Assembly (NCBI GenBank): GCA_900552425.1
Contig: URZR01000005.1
Location: forward strand, 1 to 23,102
Length of the DNA stretch: 23,102 nucleotides
Direction: 5' to 3'
From: an uncultured Collinsella sp.
GTDB taxonomy: Bacteria; Actinomycetota; Coriobacteriia; Coriobacteriales; Coriobacteriaceae
Part shown: positions 1-7,107 of the stretch, piece after piece
How positions within the stretch are numbered: the first letter of the stretch is position 1
Layout: each line of letters starts with the position of its first letter
Program-made: the position numbers and the translations under genes
Notes under the pieces: model-generated
Database searches by the model: none
Seen by the model: the letters and a program-made list of their open reading frames with translations, nothing else
What the model was told of the DNA's origin: nothing

Positions 1-45
1 CTCGTAAAGCGGGGGTCACCGGTTCGAGCCCGGTCGCTGGCTCCA
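1..45 (+). tRNA. tRNA-Thr(CGT), 3' part only
   Basis: The window opens inside a tRNA. A 5-bp T stem (18-22 with 30-34) encloses a TTCGAGC loop. The 3' acceptor strand is at 35-41, the discriminator is T42, and CCA is encoded at 43-45. Counting back through a 5-nt variable loop and the anticodon stem puts the first seven bases (CTCGTAA) as the anticodon loop, giving anticodon CGT and therefore Thr (ACG codons). The 5' half lies outside the window, so the identity rests on this count. Confidence 0.85.
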
Positions 46-57
46 TTGCACAAGACA

Positions 58-79
58 GCCGCCTTAGGGCGGCTTTTTT
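58..79 (+). terminator. Intrinsic terminator of the tRNA
   Basis: A 6-bp GC stem (GCCGCC 58-63, GGCGGC 68-73) with a TTAG loop is followed by six T residues. It starts 12 bases after the CCA end of the tRNA and ends its transcript. Confidence 0.85.
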
Positions 80-145
80 GTTGCCGATTTCGGGCGCACA
101 TCCGCCAATCCAAGCACAACGCCGTCGACAACTCCCCTACTCAAC

Positions 146-199
146 AAAAAGCCCCGCCAACCGCGGCCTCCCAAACGGGGAACCGCGATTAACGGGGCT
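146..199 (-). terminator. Terminator downstream of yhcH
   Basis: On the minus strand an outer 7-bp stem (150-156 with 193-199) and an inner CGCGG/CCGCG stem (162-166 with 183-187) lead into a run of five T. It lies about 60 bases past the yhcH stop and closes the lacX-lacC-yhcH transcript. Confidence 0.7.
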
Positions 200-258
200 C
201 AAGCGCGCTCCTCAAGGGAGATCACGCCATCAGACGAACAGCTCAGCCGAGCAGCCCG

Positions 259-732
259 TTACTCCTGCCAGTAGGCGTCGGCAAGCAGCTTAAAGCAAAT
301 CTTTTTGACCGGCTGTGCGCCATCGCCCGGGAACTCGAGCGTGGGCATGTGGGGCTCGCCGGCAACGAACAGCGCGAATTTGTCGTCGGCAAGATCGCCG
401 GCGATCGAAGCGTCGGAATCGACCAGATCGTAGTCGTCCTTCTCGTCAAACTCCTGAACCAGCGTCAGGCTGCCCGTGGCAACCTTAAAGGCCTCGCGAC
501 CCTCGACGTCGATCTGCAGGTCGTGATAGCGCTGATGCGTCTCATAGTGAGCCTCGCCTTCGGGACGCGTCGTGGGAGCCATGACGTTCGCAAAGACCTT
601 GTCGCCCAGAATCGGATGGCTGCCGACCTCGAGCTTCGCCGGATCGTTCTCCTCGAACCAGTCAATCAGCACATCGAGGCCCTTGAGCATTCCGCGGTAT
701 TCCTCGATATCGCCCAATGCACCGTAAATCAT
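259..732 (-). CDS. yhcH: YhcH/YjgK/YiaL family protein (DUF386 cupin)
   Basis: This 157-residue protein has the usual family length (about 155) and the typical MIYG start. Family landmarks are SHPILGDKVF (residues about 38-47) and the THQRYHDLQID segment (about 65-75), whose Glu/His residues form the metal site of this small cupin-like fold. E. coli YhcH (NanQ) is reported to speed ring opening of sialic acid, and other members sit in sugar-acid and amino-sugar loci. By context, this one may act as an anomerase or auxiliary protein in amino-sugar use. It is the last gene of the lacX-lacC cluster, and a purine-rich GAGAGGGG lies just upstream of the ATG. Thirty-two bases upstream is the stop of a nagA remnant, so yhcH probably once followed an intact nagA. 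The exact substrate is unknown. Confidence 0.85.
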   Translation of the reverse strand: MIYGALGDIEEYRGMLKGLDVLIDWFEENDPAKLEVGSHPILGDKVFANVMAPTTRPEGEAHYETHQRYHDLQIDVEGREAFKVATGSLTLVQEFDEKDDYDLVDSDASIAGDLADDKFALFVAGEPHMPTLEFPGDGAQPVKKICFKLLADAYWQE

Positions 733-764
733 CTAAATCCCCTCTCGGATCGTTTCTTTGGCGG

Positions 765-896
765 CTACTCGATAAACGCGTTACCGACGCTGTTGCCGCC
801 CACATACGTCTCGACCAGGGTAAGGTCGGGATTGAACACGACAACGTCGGCGTCGCGCCCCGACATAATGCTATCGCACTTGTCGTCGACATGAGC
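765..896 (-). pseudogene. 3' remnant of a second nagA (GlcNAc/GalNAc-6-P deacetylase)
   Basis: Reading the minus strand from 896 to the TAG at 765-767 gives 43 residues that align without gaps to the last 43 residues of the intact nagA at 3623-4792. About 32 of 43 are identical, including AHxxDKC, SIM, GRDAD, VVF, LTLVETYVGG and SVGNAF. Most differences are conservative (Ile/Val, Glu/Asp, Gln/Asn), and many codons differ silently. This suggests a once-functional paralogue that diverged and then lost its 5' part, not a fresh duplication. Similarity stops abruptly about 34 bases after the lacC stop. There is no start codon or ribosome binding site for this frame. It probably marks a deletion junction. 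Confidence 0.85.
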
Positions 897-929
897 TAGC
901 AAGCGATGCCGGGGCCGACGCCCAAGCCC

Positions 930-1865
930 TTACAGCTCGGTCACGACAACGCCGTTGTAGACCTCGTCCCAACGGTCCATGACCAGATGGCCGGTCATGG
1001 GATCCATGGCATTGAGCTTGCCGCAGGTGTTGGCGGTACGCAGCACCGTCTCGTCGTCCGCGCCAGCAGCAATGGCATGCGCGAAGCCAGCGATAGTGGA
1101 GTCACCAGAGCCCGTGGCGTTAACGGCAGGGATATCGGGCGTCTTTGCGCGGAACGCACGGCCATTGTGGAAGCCAACGGAGCCGGCAGCGCCCATGGAC
1201 ACGACGACCCAGGGGATATCGGAGAAGCGGGCATCAGAGGCGAGCGCGGCGCGGAGCTCGTCCACATCGTCGGTGGTAAAGCTCGTACCCAAAAGGCCGT
1301 TGATCTCGGTCAGGTTAGGCTTGACCAGCTCGGGCTTAATTTCGGACTTAAGGGCGGCCTCGAGCGAAGCACCCGAGGTATCGAGCAGCACCTTGGCGCC
1401 GGCGTTCTCGGCAATGCCCGTGATCTTGGCATAGTAGTCTGCCTCGACACCGCGGGGCAACGAACCCGAGATGGTGACGACGTCGGCCTTGCTCGCAAGC
1501 TCGGCGAACTTTGCGGTAAAGGCATCGAGCTCCTCGGGGGCAATCGTCGGGCCGCTCTCGAGCAGCTCGGTCTGGTTGCCGGCGTGGAGGATGTTGAGGC
1601 AAATGCGAGTCTCGCCCTTGATGGGCACAAAATCATTCTTAATGCCGTTAGCGTCCATGAGCTCGGCCATATAGGCGCCCATATGGCCACCAAGCAGGCC
1701 GGTTGCCACAACATCGTCGCCCAACTGACCAAGGACGCGGGCTACGTTAAGGCCCTTGCCGCCGGCGGTCTTTTCGGGCGTCACACGGTTGACGTCGTCG
1801 ATGACGAGCTCATCGAGCTGATAGCGCGTATCGACAGACGGGTTCATCGTAACGGTGAGGATCAT
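930..1865 (-). CDS. lacC: Tagatose-6-phosphate kinase, PfkB family (LacC type)
   Basis: This 311-residue cytoplasmic sugar kinase of the PfkB/ribokinase family should phosphorylate tagatose-6-P with ATP to tagatose-1,6-bisphosphate. It starts MILTVTMNPSVD and has the GGKGLN substrate glycines at 35-40 and GETR near residue 85. The anion-hole/catalytic motif NATGSGDSTIAG has Asp255 as the expected base, and MTGH follows near 292. The MILTVT..PS.D start, TELLESGP and MTGH endings resemble lactococcal LacC more than FruK as I recall these families. Phosphofructokinase-1 activity therefore cannot be excluded but is less likely beside agaS. It lies 59 bases after lacX and is probably cotranscribed with it. 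It would supply the third step of GalNAc breakdown. The partner tagatose-bisphosphate aldolase is not in this window. Confidence 0.85.
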   Translation of the reverse strand: MILTVTMNPSVDTRYQLDELVIDDVNRVTPEKTAGGKGLNVARVLGQLGDDVVATGLLGGHMGAYMAELMDANGIKNDFVPIKGETRICLNILHAGNQTELLESGPTIAPEELDAFTAKFAELASKADVVTISGSLPRGVEADYYAKITGIAENAGAKVLLDTSGASLEAALKSEIKPELVKPNLTEINGLLGTSFTTDDVDELRAALASDARFSDIPWVVVSMGAAGSVGFHNGRAFRAKTPDIPAVNATGSGDSTIAGFAHAIAAGADDETVLRTANTCGKLNAMDPMTGHLVMDRWDEVYNGVVVTEL

Positions 1866-1924
1866 TTTTAGCTCCTTATCTCGCAGGCTCCTTGTGCCTC
1901 GCGATACGAGTCGACAAAACGGAA

Positions 1925-2806
1925 TTACAGAATCTCAATCGTGAACGAGCGAACGACGGTCTCCTTGGGCTTGGCGATAAGGCAGCCGCGCTTGTGCTCA
2001 AGCACGTCGTCCTCATCGGAGCAGGTCGAAAGGCCGCCCCAGGGTTCAACTGCCACAAAATCGCCCTCGGGCTTGCTCCACACAATGAGATATGGGAAGC
2101 CCTCAAAGCTCAGGCGAACACCCTTGTCCTCGCCCTTTTTGGAAAGCGTGACCTGACGGCTCTCGAGCACGTCAAAGATGGTCTCCGCAAAATCGAAGAG
2201 CTCATGTGACAGAGGCAGCGTCTTTCCCACCATGGGGTTCTTGGAGCGGTTGGTCACGTCAATCAAGCCAGTCGAGGGGACGGCAGCGCAAAGCTCAGCA
2301 GCCTCGTCTTTCTCAAAACGCAACTCGTAGTCCGTATAGGCCTCGCCCTCATCGAGCGGGCACCTAAAGCCGGGGTGTCCACCGATAAAGAAAGGCATGT
2401 CCTCGGTGCCCTCGTTGGTAACCTCATAGGAGACGCGCACGGCGGCGTCCTCGAGCGTATAGCGGGCGACAAGCTTAAACGGATACGGATAATCGCTCAG
2501 CAGCGCGGCGTTATCCTCCGAAGCCAGGCACATCGCCAGCTCGTTCTCGCTCTGGCTCAGCAGCTTCCACTCCTGTTTGCGCGCAAACCCATGGCGGGCG
2601 AGCTTCACATGATGTCCGGCAAACGTCATGGCGCTGTTATCGCGCAAACCTCCGCAAATCGGGAAGCAAATCGGTGCCTGGCCGGACCACACGGCGGGAT
2701 CGCCCTGCCACAAGTACTCGCGACCTCCAGCCTCAATCGAGGTAAACGAACCACCGGCCGTGGAGACCTTGATAGAAATCGAATCGTTGGAGAGAGCGTA
2801 TTCCAT
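1925..2806 (-). CDS. Aldose 1-epimerase family protein (LacX-like)
   Basis: I place the start at the ATG at 2806 (293 residues), which follows AAAGGATGG. Upstream in-frame codons do not resemble the family. Galactose-mutarotase fold landmarks are the LARHGFARKQEW segment (about residues 76-87), GGHPGF (about 148-153, with a conserved His), and EPWGG (about 252-256, with the Glu expected to be the catalytic base). The length and motifs match the LacX branch of lactococcal tagatose-pathway operons. It should interconvert alpha and beta anomers of a galactose-type sugar or sugar phosphate. It heads the lacX-lacC-yhcH run and is divergent from the flavodoxin gene. The true substrate is not known for most of this branch. 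Confidence 0.85.
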   Translation of the reverse strand: MEYALSNDSISIKVSTAGGSFTSIEAGGREYLWQGDPAVWSGQAPICFPICGGLRDNSAMTFAGHHVKLARHGFARKQEWKLLSQSENELAMCLASEDNAALLSDYPYPFKLVARYTLEDAAVRVSYEVTNEGTEDMPFFIGGHPGFRCPLDEGEAYTDYELRFEKDEAAELCAAVPSTGLIDVTNRSKNPMVGKTLPLSHELFDFAETIFDVLESRQVTLSKKGEDKGVRLSFEGFPYLIVWSKPEGDFVAVEPWGGLSTCSDEDDVLEHKRGCLIAKPKETVVRSFTIEIL

Positions 2807-2962
2807 TGTCCATCCTTTCGAACAACTGCTTTTTGCTCGCAAGAACCCGTCTCGGCCCTGACCAAAGGACAAACCCGCACGTTCATCGATGCGTCCGGTT
2901 TCCCAGCCATGCAACGGGGTACCATACAGACATTGATGCAATTACAGCTGAAAGGCCTTCTT

Positions 2963-3547
2963 ATGCGAACCATCATCCTTTATGCCTCACACCACCACGG
3001 CAATACGAAAAAGCTCGTGGACGCCATCGTCGAGGCGCACCCCGAGATCGATACCCTCGACGTGAAGTCACTCGGTAAAAACGAGTACCCCGACCTGCAC
3101 GAATACCATCTGATCGGTGTCGCCACGGGCATCTATTACTCCGAGATCGACAAGGACATGGCACGCGTGCTCACGAACGTGCTGCAGCCGCAGGACAAGG
3201 TGTTTGGCCTTATGACCTACGGTGGCAAAAACAAGTGGTACGGCAAGGATATCGATGGCATCTGCCGCATGAGGCAGGCCATCTTTATGGGCGTCTACGG
3301 CTGTCCCGGCTTTGATACGTGGGGGCCGTTCAAACTCACCGGCGGCGTCCAGAAGGGACACCCGACCGCTGAGGAAATTAAGGGCGCCGTCGACTTCTTC
3401 GACAAGATCGAAGACGAGTATGGCGACATCATCGTCGAAGAGTACGCCAAGCGCGAGAAGCGTCTAGCATACGAAAAGGAGCATCCCGCGGGGGGTCTTG
3501 TGGCCGGCGTCAAGCGCACGGCAAAGAAGATCGTTAACAAGCTGTAA
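2963..3547 (+). CDS. Flavodoxin family protein
   Basis: The 194-residue protein starts MRTIILYASHHHGNT. The strand-loop with small and hydroxyl residues (ASHHHGNT, residues 7-14) is the FMN phosphate-binding loop, with HHH in place of the usual S/T-rich turn. MTYGG near residue 80 matches the second FMN loop. A Lys/Arg-rich C-terminal extension (about 160-194) goes beyond a simple flavodoxin of 140-150 residues. The ATG at 2963 is preceded by AAAGG. The frame stays open far upstream, but only as the antisense of lacX. It is the only plus-strand gene inside the amino-sugar locus and has its own terminator, so it is likely an independent unit. Its electron-transfer partner is unknown. Confidence 0.88.
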   Translation: MRTIILYASHHHGNTKKLVDAIVEAHPEIDTLDVKSLGKNEYPDLHEYHLIGVATGIYYSEIDKDMARVLTNVLQPQDKVFGLMTYGGKNKWYGKDIDGICRMRQAIFMGVYGCPGFDTWGPFKLTGGVQKGHPTAEEIKGAVDFFDKIEDEYGDIIVEEYAKREKRLAYEKEHPAGGLVAGVKRTAKKIVNKL

Positions 3548-3578
3548 CTGTTAAGGTGCTTTTGAGCGTTTAACCCAT

Positions 3579-3616
3579 ACGGCGGGTCCGAGCAGATTCG
3601 GGCCCGCCGTCTTTTT
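3579..3616 (+). terminator. Terminator of the flavodoxin gene
   Basis: An 8-bp stem (ACGGCGGG 3579-3586 with CCCGCCGT 3603-3610), extended inwards by TCCGA/TTCGG, is followed by CTTTTT. There is no T run on the minus side, so it should act only for the flavodoxin transcript although it also lies just past the nagA stop. Confidence 0.85.
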
Positions 3617-3622
3617 CTATCG

Positions 3623-4792
3623 TTAATCGGTAAAGGCGTTGCCGACGCTCTGGCCGCCAACATACGTCTCGACGAGGGTGAGCTCATGGTCGAACACGAC
3701 AAAGTCGGCGTCGCGACCCGGCATGATGCTGCCGCACTTATCCTCGATGTGTGCAGAGCGAGCCGGCACCTCGGTTGCCATGCGAATGGCGATATCAGCG
3801 CTGGCGATGCCCCAATCGACAATGTTCTTGACGCCCTGGGCAAGCGTGAGCACCGAGCCGGCAATGCTTTTGCCGTCGGCGAGCCAGCACAGGTTGTCCT
3901 TCATGATGACGTCCATGCCGCCGCTGGTGTAGCTGCCCTCGGGCATGCCGCCGCAGCCCAGGCAGTCGGTGATGAGCACCGTGTGCTGCCAGCCCTTTGC
4001 CTGCAGCAGTGCCTTGATGGCGGCAGGGTTTACGTGCTTGCCGTCACAGATGATCTCGGCGTAGGTCTCGGGCGTGGACATGGCAGCACCCACGACACCG
4101 GGCTCACGGTGATGCAGACCGCGCTGGCCGTTATAGGTATGCGTAAAGCAGCTGGCACCGGCATTGATAGCGGCGATGCACTCATCGTAGGTGGCGTCGG
4201 AGTGACCGATGCTGGTCACCACGCCCTTGGCGTTCAGAGCAGCCGCATAAGCAGCGGCACCGTCGCGCTCGGCGGCCATGGCGCTCTTAACGATGCGACC
4301 GCCCGCAGCCTCCTGCCACTGGTCGAAAACCTCCTCGGAGGGGTCAATCAGGTAAGCGGGGTTCTGCGCGCCCACGTGCTTCATGGTAAAGAAGGGGCCC
4401 TCCAGGTAGATGCCCTGAATGCGGGCACCGCAGAAGTCGGGGCCGCGGCCCTCGTCCGCCTTGGCGATAGCAGCGCAGGCGTCCTTGATCTGTTCGACGC
4501 CATCGGTGAACGTCGTGGGCAGCCAGCTGGTGGTACCGCGACGGGCGAGCTCGGTTGAGCTGATATCGATGCCCTCGGGATCGTTATCGGTAGTTGAGTG
4601 GTTGTAGAAGCCATGGATGTGAGTATCGACCATACCCGGTGCGATCCACGATCCCGTGTAGTCCTTAATCTCGCAAGAGGGCTCGTCGGCCTGCCAGGCG
4701 CCAAAAACGCCATCCTCGACCATAAGATAGCCGCCCAGTTGCGGGCCTGCCGGCAAGAAGAACTTGTCAGCCTTAATTGCGTACGTGCTCAT
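3623..4792 (-). CDS. nagA: N-acetylgalactosamine/glucosamine-6-phosphate deacetylase
   Basis: The enzyme removes acetate from an N-acetylhexosamine-6-phosphate. As placed next to agaS, GalNAc-6-P is the likely main substrate (AgaA role), but GlcNAc-6-P is possible. The ATG at 4792 (389 residues) is chosen because GAGGAG sits five bases before it. The in-frame GTG two codons upstream overlaps that GAGGAG. Amidohydrolase landmarks are HIH (58-60), LEGPF (Glu131), GHSDAT (His197), THTYNG (His218), DGKH (251-254) and the catalytic Asp276 in ITDC. The C-terminal beta-sandwich strand GRDADFVVF closes the fold. A strong terminator separates it from agaS upstream, so it may need its own promoter. It converges on the flavodoxin gene. 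A decayed paralogue of its 3' end lies at 765-896. Confidence 0.92.
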   Translation of the reverse strand: MSTYAIKADKFFLPAGPQLGGYLMVEDGVFGAWQADEPSCEIKDYTGSWIAPGMVDTHIHGFYNHSTTDNDPEGIDISSTELARRGTTSWLPTTFTDGVEQIKDACAAIAKADEGRGPDFCGARIQGIYLEGPFFTMKHVGAQNPAYLIDPSEEVFDQWQEAAGGRIVKSAMAAERDGAAAYAAALNAKGVVTSIGHSDATYDECIAAINAGASCFTHTYNGQRGLHHREPGVVGAAMSTPETYAEIICDGKHVNPAAIKALLQAKGWQHTVLITDCLGCGGMPEGSYTSGGMDVIMKDNLCWLADGKSIAGSVLTLAQGVKNIVDWGIASADIAIRMATEVPARSAHIEDKCGSIMPGRDADFVVFDHELTLVETYVGGQSVGNAFTD

Positions 4793-4850
4793 ATGCACTC
4801 CTCGCTTCTAAAGCAGTTGACTGTGGTAATGCTTATACCCAGCTCACGTA

Positions 4851-4891
4851 AAACAAAAAGCGCCCGCCCGCCGTTATGAGCGGACGGGCGC
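4851..4891 (-). terminator. Terminator downstream of agaS
   Basis: On the minus strand a 12-bp stem with one mismatch (4860-4871 paired with 4880-4891) and an 8-base loop is followed by a T-rich tract (CTTTTTGTTTT). It lies between agaS and nagA, so full-length agaS transcripts should mostly end before nagA. Confidence 0.85.
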
Positions 4892-4909
4892 CCTTACAGG
4901 GGGACGCGA

Positions 4910-6076
4910 TTAAGCGGTGAAGGGGTGAATCGTCACGCCCTTAACCACGCGGTTGACCGTGCCGGTGGGGCTCGGCGTATCGGGCGTGTTGCCCACGCGG
5001 ACGGAGTTGAGCAGGCTGATAGCCTGGGCAAACATCACGAACGGCAGAGCAAGGTAACCCTCGGGAAGTGCCTCGTAGCCCTTAAAGGTGAAGGACTCAC
5101 CCTCATAGACGGTGGCACCTTCCTGCTGAACGGCGATGGTGTGCTGAGCGATCTCGTCGCCACCGATCTCGTTTAGGATGTCGATGTCGTACTGACGGGT
5201 GTAGGCGTCGTTGTTGACGAACACGAAGACGAGCGTCTTATCGTCGACGAAGGACTTAGGTCCGTGACGATAGCCCATGGAGGTGTCGTAGGAAGTAGCG
5301 ACCAGACCGTGAGCGAGCTCGAGGATCTTGAGCTGGCTCTCCTGAGCAAGGCCACCGAAGGAGCCAGAACCCAAGTAGGTCACGCGGTTGAAATCGCCAG
5401 CCAGGTAATCGGCGATCTCGGGCTCACGGGAGATGACCTCCTCGCCCATCTTGGCAATCGTCTCGACCCACTCGGCCTTCTGCTCGTCAGAGGCAGTGTC
5501 GAAAATAAGGGTGGAGAGCAGGGTCATGCAGGAATAAGAACCGGTCATGGCGAAGCCCTTGTCGTTGGCGCGCGGAATGAGCAGCGTCAGCGCATTGGGA
5601 TCATCGGCAGACTCGACGGCAAGCTTGCCCTCGGGAGCGCAGGTGATGTTGAGGAACTTGACGTTGTGGACGAGCTCCTTGGCAACGGCAACGGCGGCAA
5701 GGCTCTCGGGGCTGTTGCCAGAGCGGGCAAAGGAAACCACGAGCGTGGGATCCTCGGCGCGCAGGAAGTCGCGCGGGGCGCTCACGATGTCGGTCGTGGC
5801 GATGGGCTTAAAGTCGTAGAGATCAGTGTTGCCAGCGTGACGCAGGTACGGGGCGCAGGTATCGCCAACGTAGTCGGACGTACCGGCACCGGTGAAGACA
5901 ACGGACAGACGACCCTCGCCCATAGCGCGAGCCTCGGCCAGGAAGGCCTCGATGGCCTCCTTGTTCTCGCGATAGATGTTGAGCGTATCACGCCAAAGCT
6001 CGGGCTGCTGAGCAATCTCGGCCGTGGTGATCTGGGCGCCGAGCTCGGTGAGCTCCTCGACACTCTTCTCGAACAT
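4910..6076 (-). CDS. agaS: Galactosamine-6-phosphate deaminase/isomerase AgaS (SIS domains)
   Basis: This 388-residue cytoplasmic protein has two sugar-isomerase (SIS) domains. It should convert galactosamine-6-P to tagatose-6-P and ammonia. Landmarks are FTGAGTSDYVGD (61-72), the phosphate-binding SFARSGNSPES (115-125), and the second SIS domain with YLGSG near 235, RHGPKS near 270 and TRQYD. The C-terminal GNTPDTPS plus TVNRVV plus IHP block (362-386) is characteristic of AgaS. These blocks match E. coli AgaS closely as I recall it, which makes this the gene that most clearly identifies the locus as GalNAc/galactosamine-specific. It lies 114 bases downstream of the GntR gene. Its promoter carries the palindrome described at 6116-6151. 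A terminator follows it. Confidence 0.93.
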   Translation of the reverse strand: MFEKSVEELTELGAQITTAEIAQQPELWRDTLNIYRENKEAIEAFLAEARAMGEGRLSVVFTGAGTSDYVGDTCAPYLRHAGNTDLYDFKPIATTDIVSAPRDFLRAEDPTLVVSFARSGNSPESLAAVAVAKELVHNVKFLNITCAPEGKLAVESADDPNALTLLIPRANDKGFAMTGSYSCMTLLSTLIFDTASDEQKAEWVETIAKMGEEVISREPEIADYLAGDFNRVTYLGSGSFGGLAQESQLKILELAHGLVATSYDTSMGYRHGPKSFVDDKTLVFVFVNNDAYTRQYDIDILNEIGGDEIAQHTIAVQQEGATVYEGESFTFKGYEALPEGYLALPFVMFAQAISLLNSVRVGNTPDTPSPTGTVNRVVKGVTIHPFTA

Positions 6077-6115
6077 TTCTAATACCTCTCTCTAGAAGTA
6101 ATCCTCTGACGTGCA

Positions 6116-6151
6116 ATTATACACTTCGGTTGGTTATCTGGTAGTAACCAG
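6116..6151 (-). promoter_or_regulatory. agaS promoter with GntR-type operator
   Basis: A perfect TATAAT (-10) is read on the minus strand at 6116-6121, about 40 bases before the agaS ATG. A perfect inverted repeat CTGGT-AGTA-ACCAG lies at 6138-6151. A -35 box with a 17-base spacer would fall at 6139-6144, inside the palindrome, and that hexamer does not match consensus. Bound repressor would therefore block RNA polymerase. TGGT-N4-ACCA is the form used by GntR/HutC amino-sugar regulators. The same core occurs upstream of the PTS operon at 10431-10442. Confidence 0.75.
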
Positions 6152-6190
6152 TTAAATGCAAAGAATCACCATATGGAAACGATGCGAGCA

Positions 6191-6922
6191 CTAGTTACTG
6201 CGCTGGTGGTAAACCTTGTATTTAAACTGATCGGCACGAGCAACCGAGAGTGTGTACTCCACTACCTCGTTTGACTCGTTATACGTAGTCCTGACCAAAT
6301 CGAGCACAGGCGAGCCCTCGACAATTCCCAAAAGGTGGGCATCGGTGGGACGGGCTATGCTCGCATAGAACTCCTCTTCGGCCACGCGAATCTTTTGCTG
6401 AAAGTCCTGCTCAATCACATCGTAAAGCGGCTTACGCTCCAGCAGCGGTCGCTTTAGGGACAGAAATTGACGAACCGGTAGATAGCTGCGTTCGACCATC
6501 ATGGGCATGTTGTCGGCAGAGCGAAGACGCTTGAGCTTAAAAATGCGATCACCGATGCGCAATCCCATATGCTCGGCCAGATTCTTATCGGCCTCCATCT
6601 CGCAAAACTCGAGAATCGTGGTCTCGGGTTCTCGACCCATCGCGCGCATCTGCTCGGTAAAGCTGTAGGACTGCATAAGATTGGTTGCTTTTGCCGAACG
6701 GTCGGTCACAAAGGTACCGCGACCGTGCTGCCGAACCACCAGTCCTAAACGCTCCAGTTCCTGCAGAGCCAGGCGTACCGTAGTGCGCGAGAGACCATAG
6801 CGCTCCGAAAGTTCGCGCTCGGAAGGAATCATGTCACCGGCGCGATATTCATGGTCAATCTTTTCGGTCAGAATATCGACCAGCTGATCGTACAGCGGTT
6901 GCTTACGCGCTCCGATCGCCAT
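6191..6922 (-). CDS. GntR/HutC-family transcriptional regulator (AgaR-like)
   Basis: The 243-residue protein has an N-terminal winged helix (residues about 9-75; PSERELSERYGLSRTTVR is the recognition region, and the wing contains HGRGTFV). This is followed by a UTRA effector domain (about 95-240) as in NagR, DasR and AgaR2 regulators. Such proteins bind TGGT-N4-ACCA palindromes and are released by phosphorylated amino sugars. It sits between the PTS operon and agaS. The two matching palindromes in the window lie before those two units, so it most likely represses both, with GalNAc-6-P or galactosamine-6-P as the inducer (inferred). GGGAGG precedes the ATG by five bases. A terminator upstream separates it from the PTS operon. 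No clear operator is seen before its own start. Confidence 0.9.
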   Translation of the reverse strand: MAIGARKQPLYDQLVDILTEKIDHEYRAGDMIPSERELSERYGLSRTTVRLALQELERLGLVVRQHGRGTFVTDRSAKATNLMQSYSFTEQMRAMGREPETTILEFCEMEADKNLAEHMGLRIGDRIFKLKRLRSADNMPMMVERSYLPVRQFLSLKRPLLERKPLYDVIEQDFQQKIRVAEEEFYASIARPTDAHLLGIVEGSPVLDLVRTTYNESNEVVEYTLSVARADQFKYKVYHQRSN

Positions 6923-7007
6923 CCTATCCTCCCTTTTGCTCGAATTCGGCTAACTACCTAGGGTGTTATGCATTATCTGTCTGCCACACCCGAATCATTA
7001 AGAAAAC

Positions 7008-7041
7008 AAAAGCCGCGCGCTCTTTCGAGCACGCGGCTTTT
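7008..7041 (-). terminator. Terminator of the PTS operon
   Basis: A 15-position stem with one mismatch (7008-7022 with 7027-7041) has four A at one end and four T at the other, so it could work in both directions. It lies 66 bases after the EIID stop and before the GntR gene. Confidence 0.85.
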
Positions 7042-7107
7042 AACATACACATGGCTTAAGGGGTCGGGGTGTGAGCCGCGTAGGGACACACCCCTCAAGC
7101 TAGAGCC

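Noticed and set aside
662..892. A 76-codon minus-strand frame over the nagA remnant
   Set aside because: It is in a different frame from the nagA similarity and its residues are Ser/Arg/Pro-rich shadow sequence.
906..1871. A 321-codon plus-strand frame
   Set aside because: It is the antisense of lacC, whose kinase motifs are unmistakable.
2375..3547. A 390-codon plus-strand frame that includes the flavodoxin
   Set aside because: The first 196 codons are the antisense of lacX and have no protein-like family signal. The flavodoxin start at 2963 has a ribosome binding site and the FMN loop right after it.
4793..4798. GTG start two codons before the chosen nagA start
   Set aside because: The codon overlaps the GAGGAG ribosome binding site, which is correctly spaced for the ATG at 4792.
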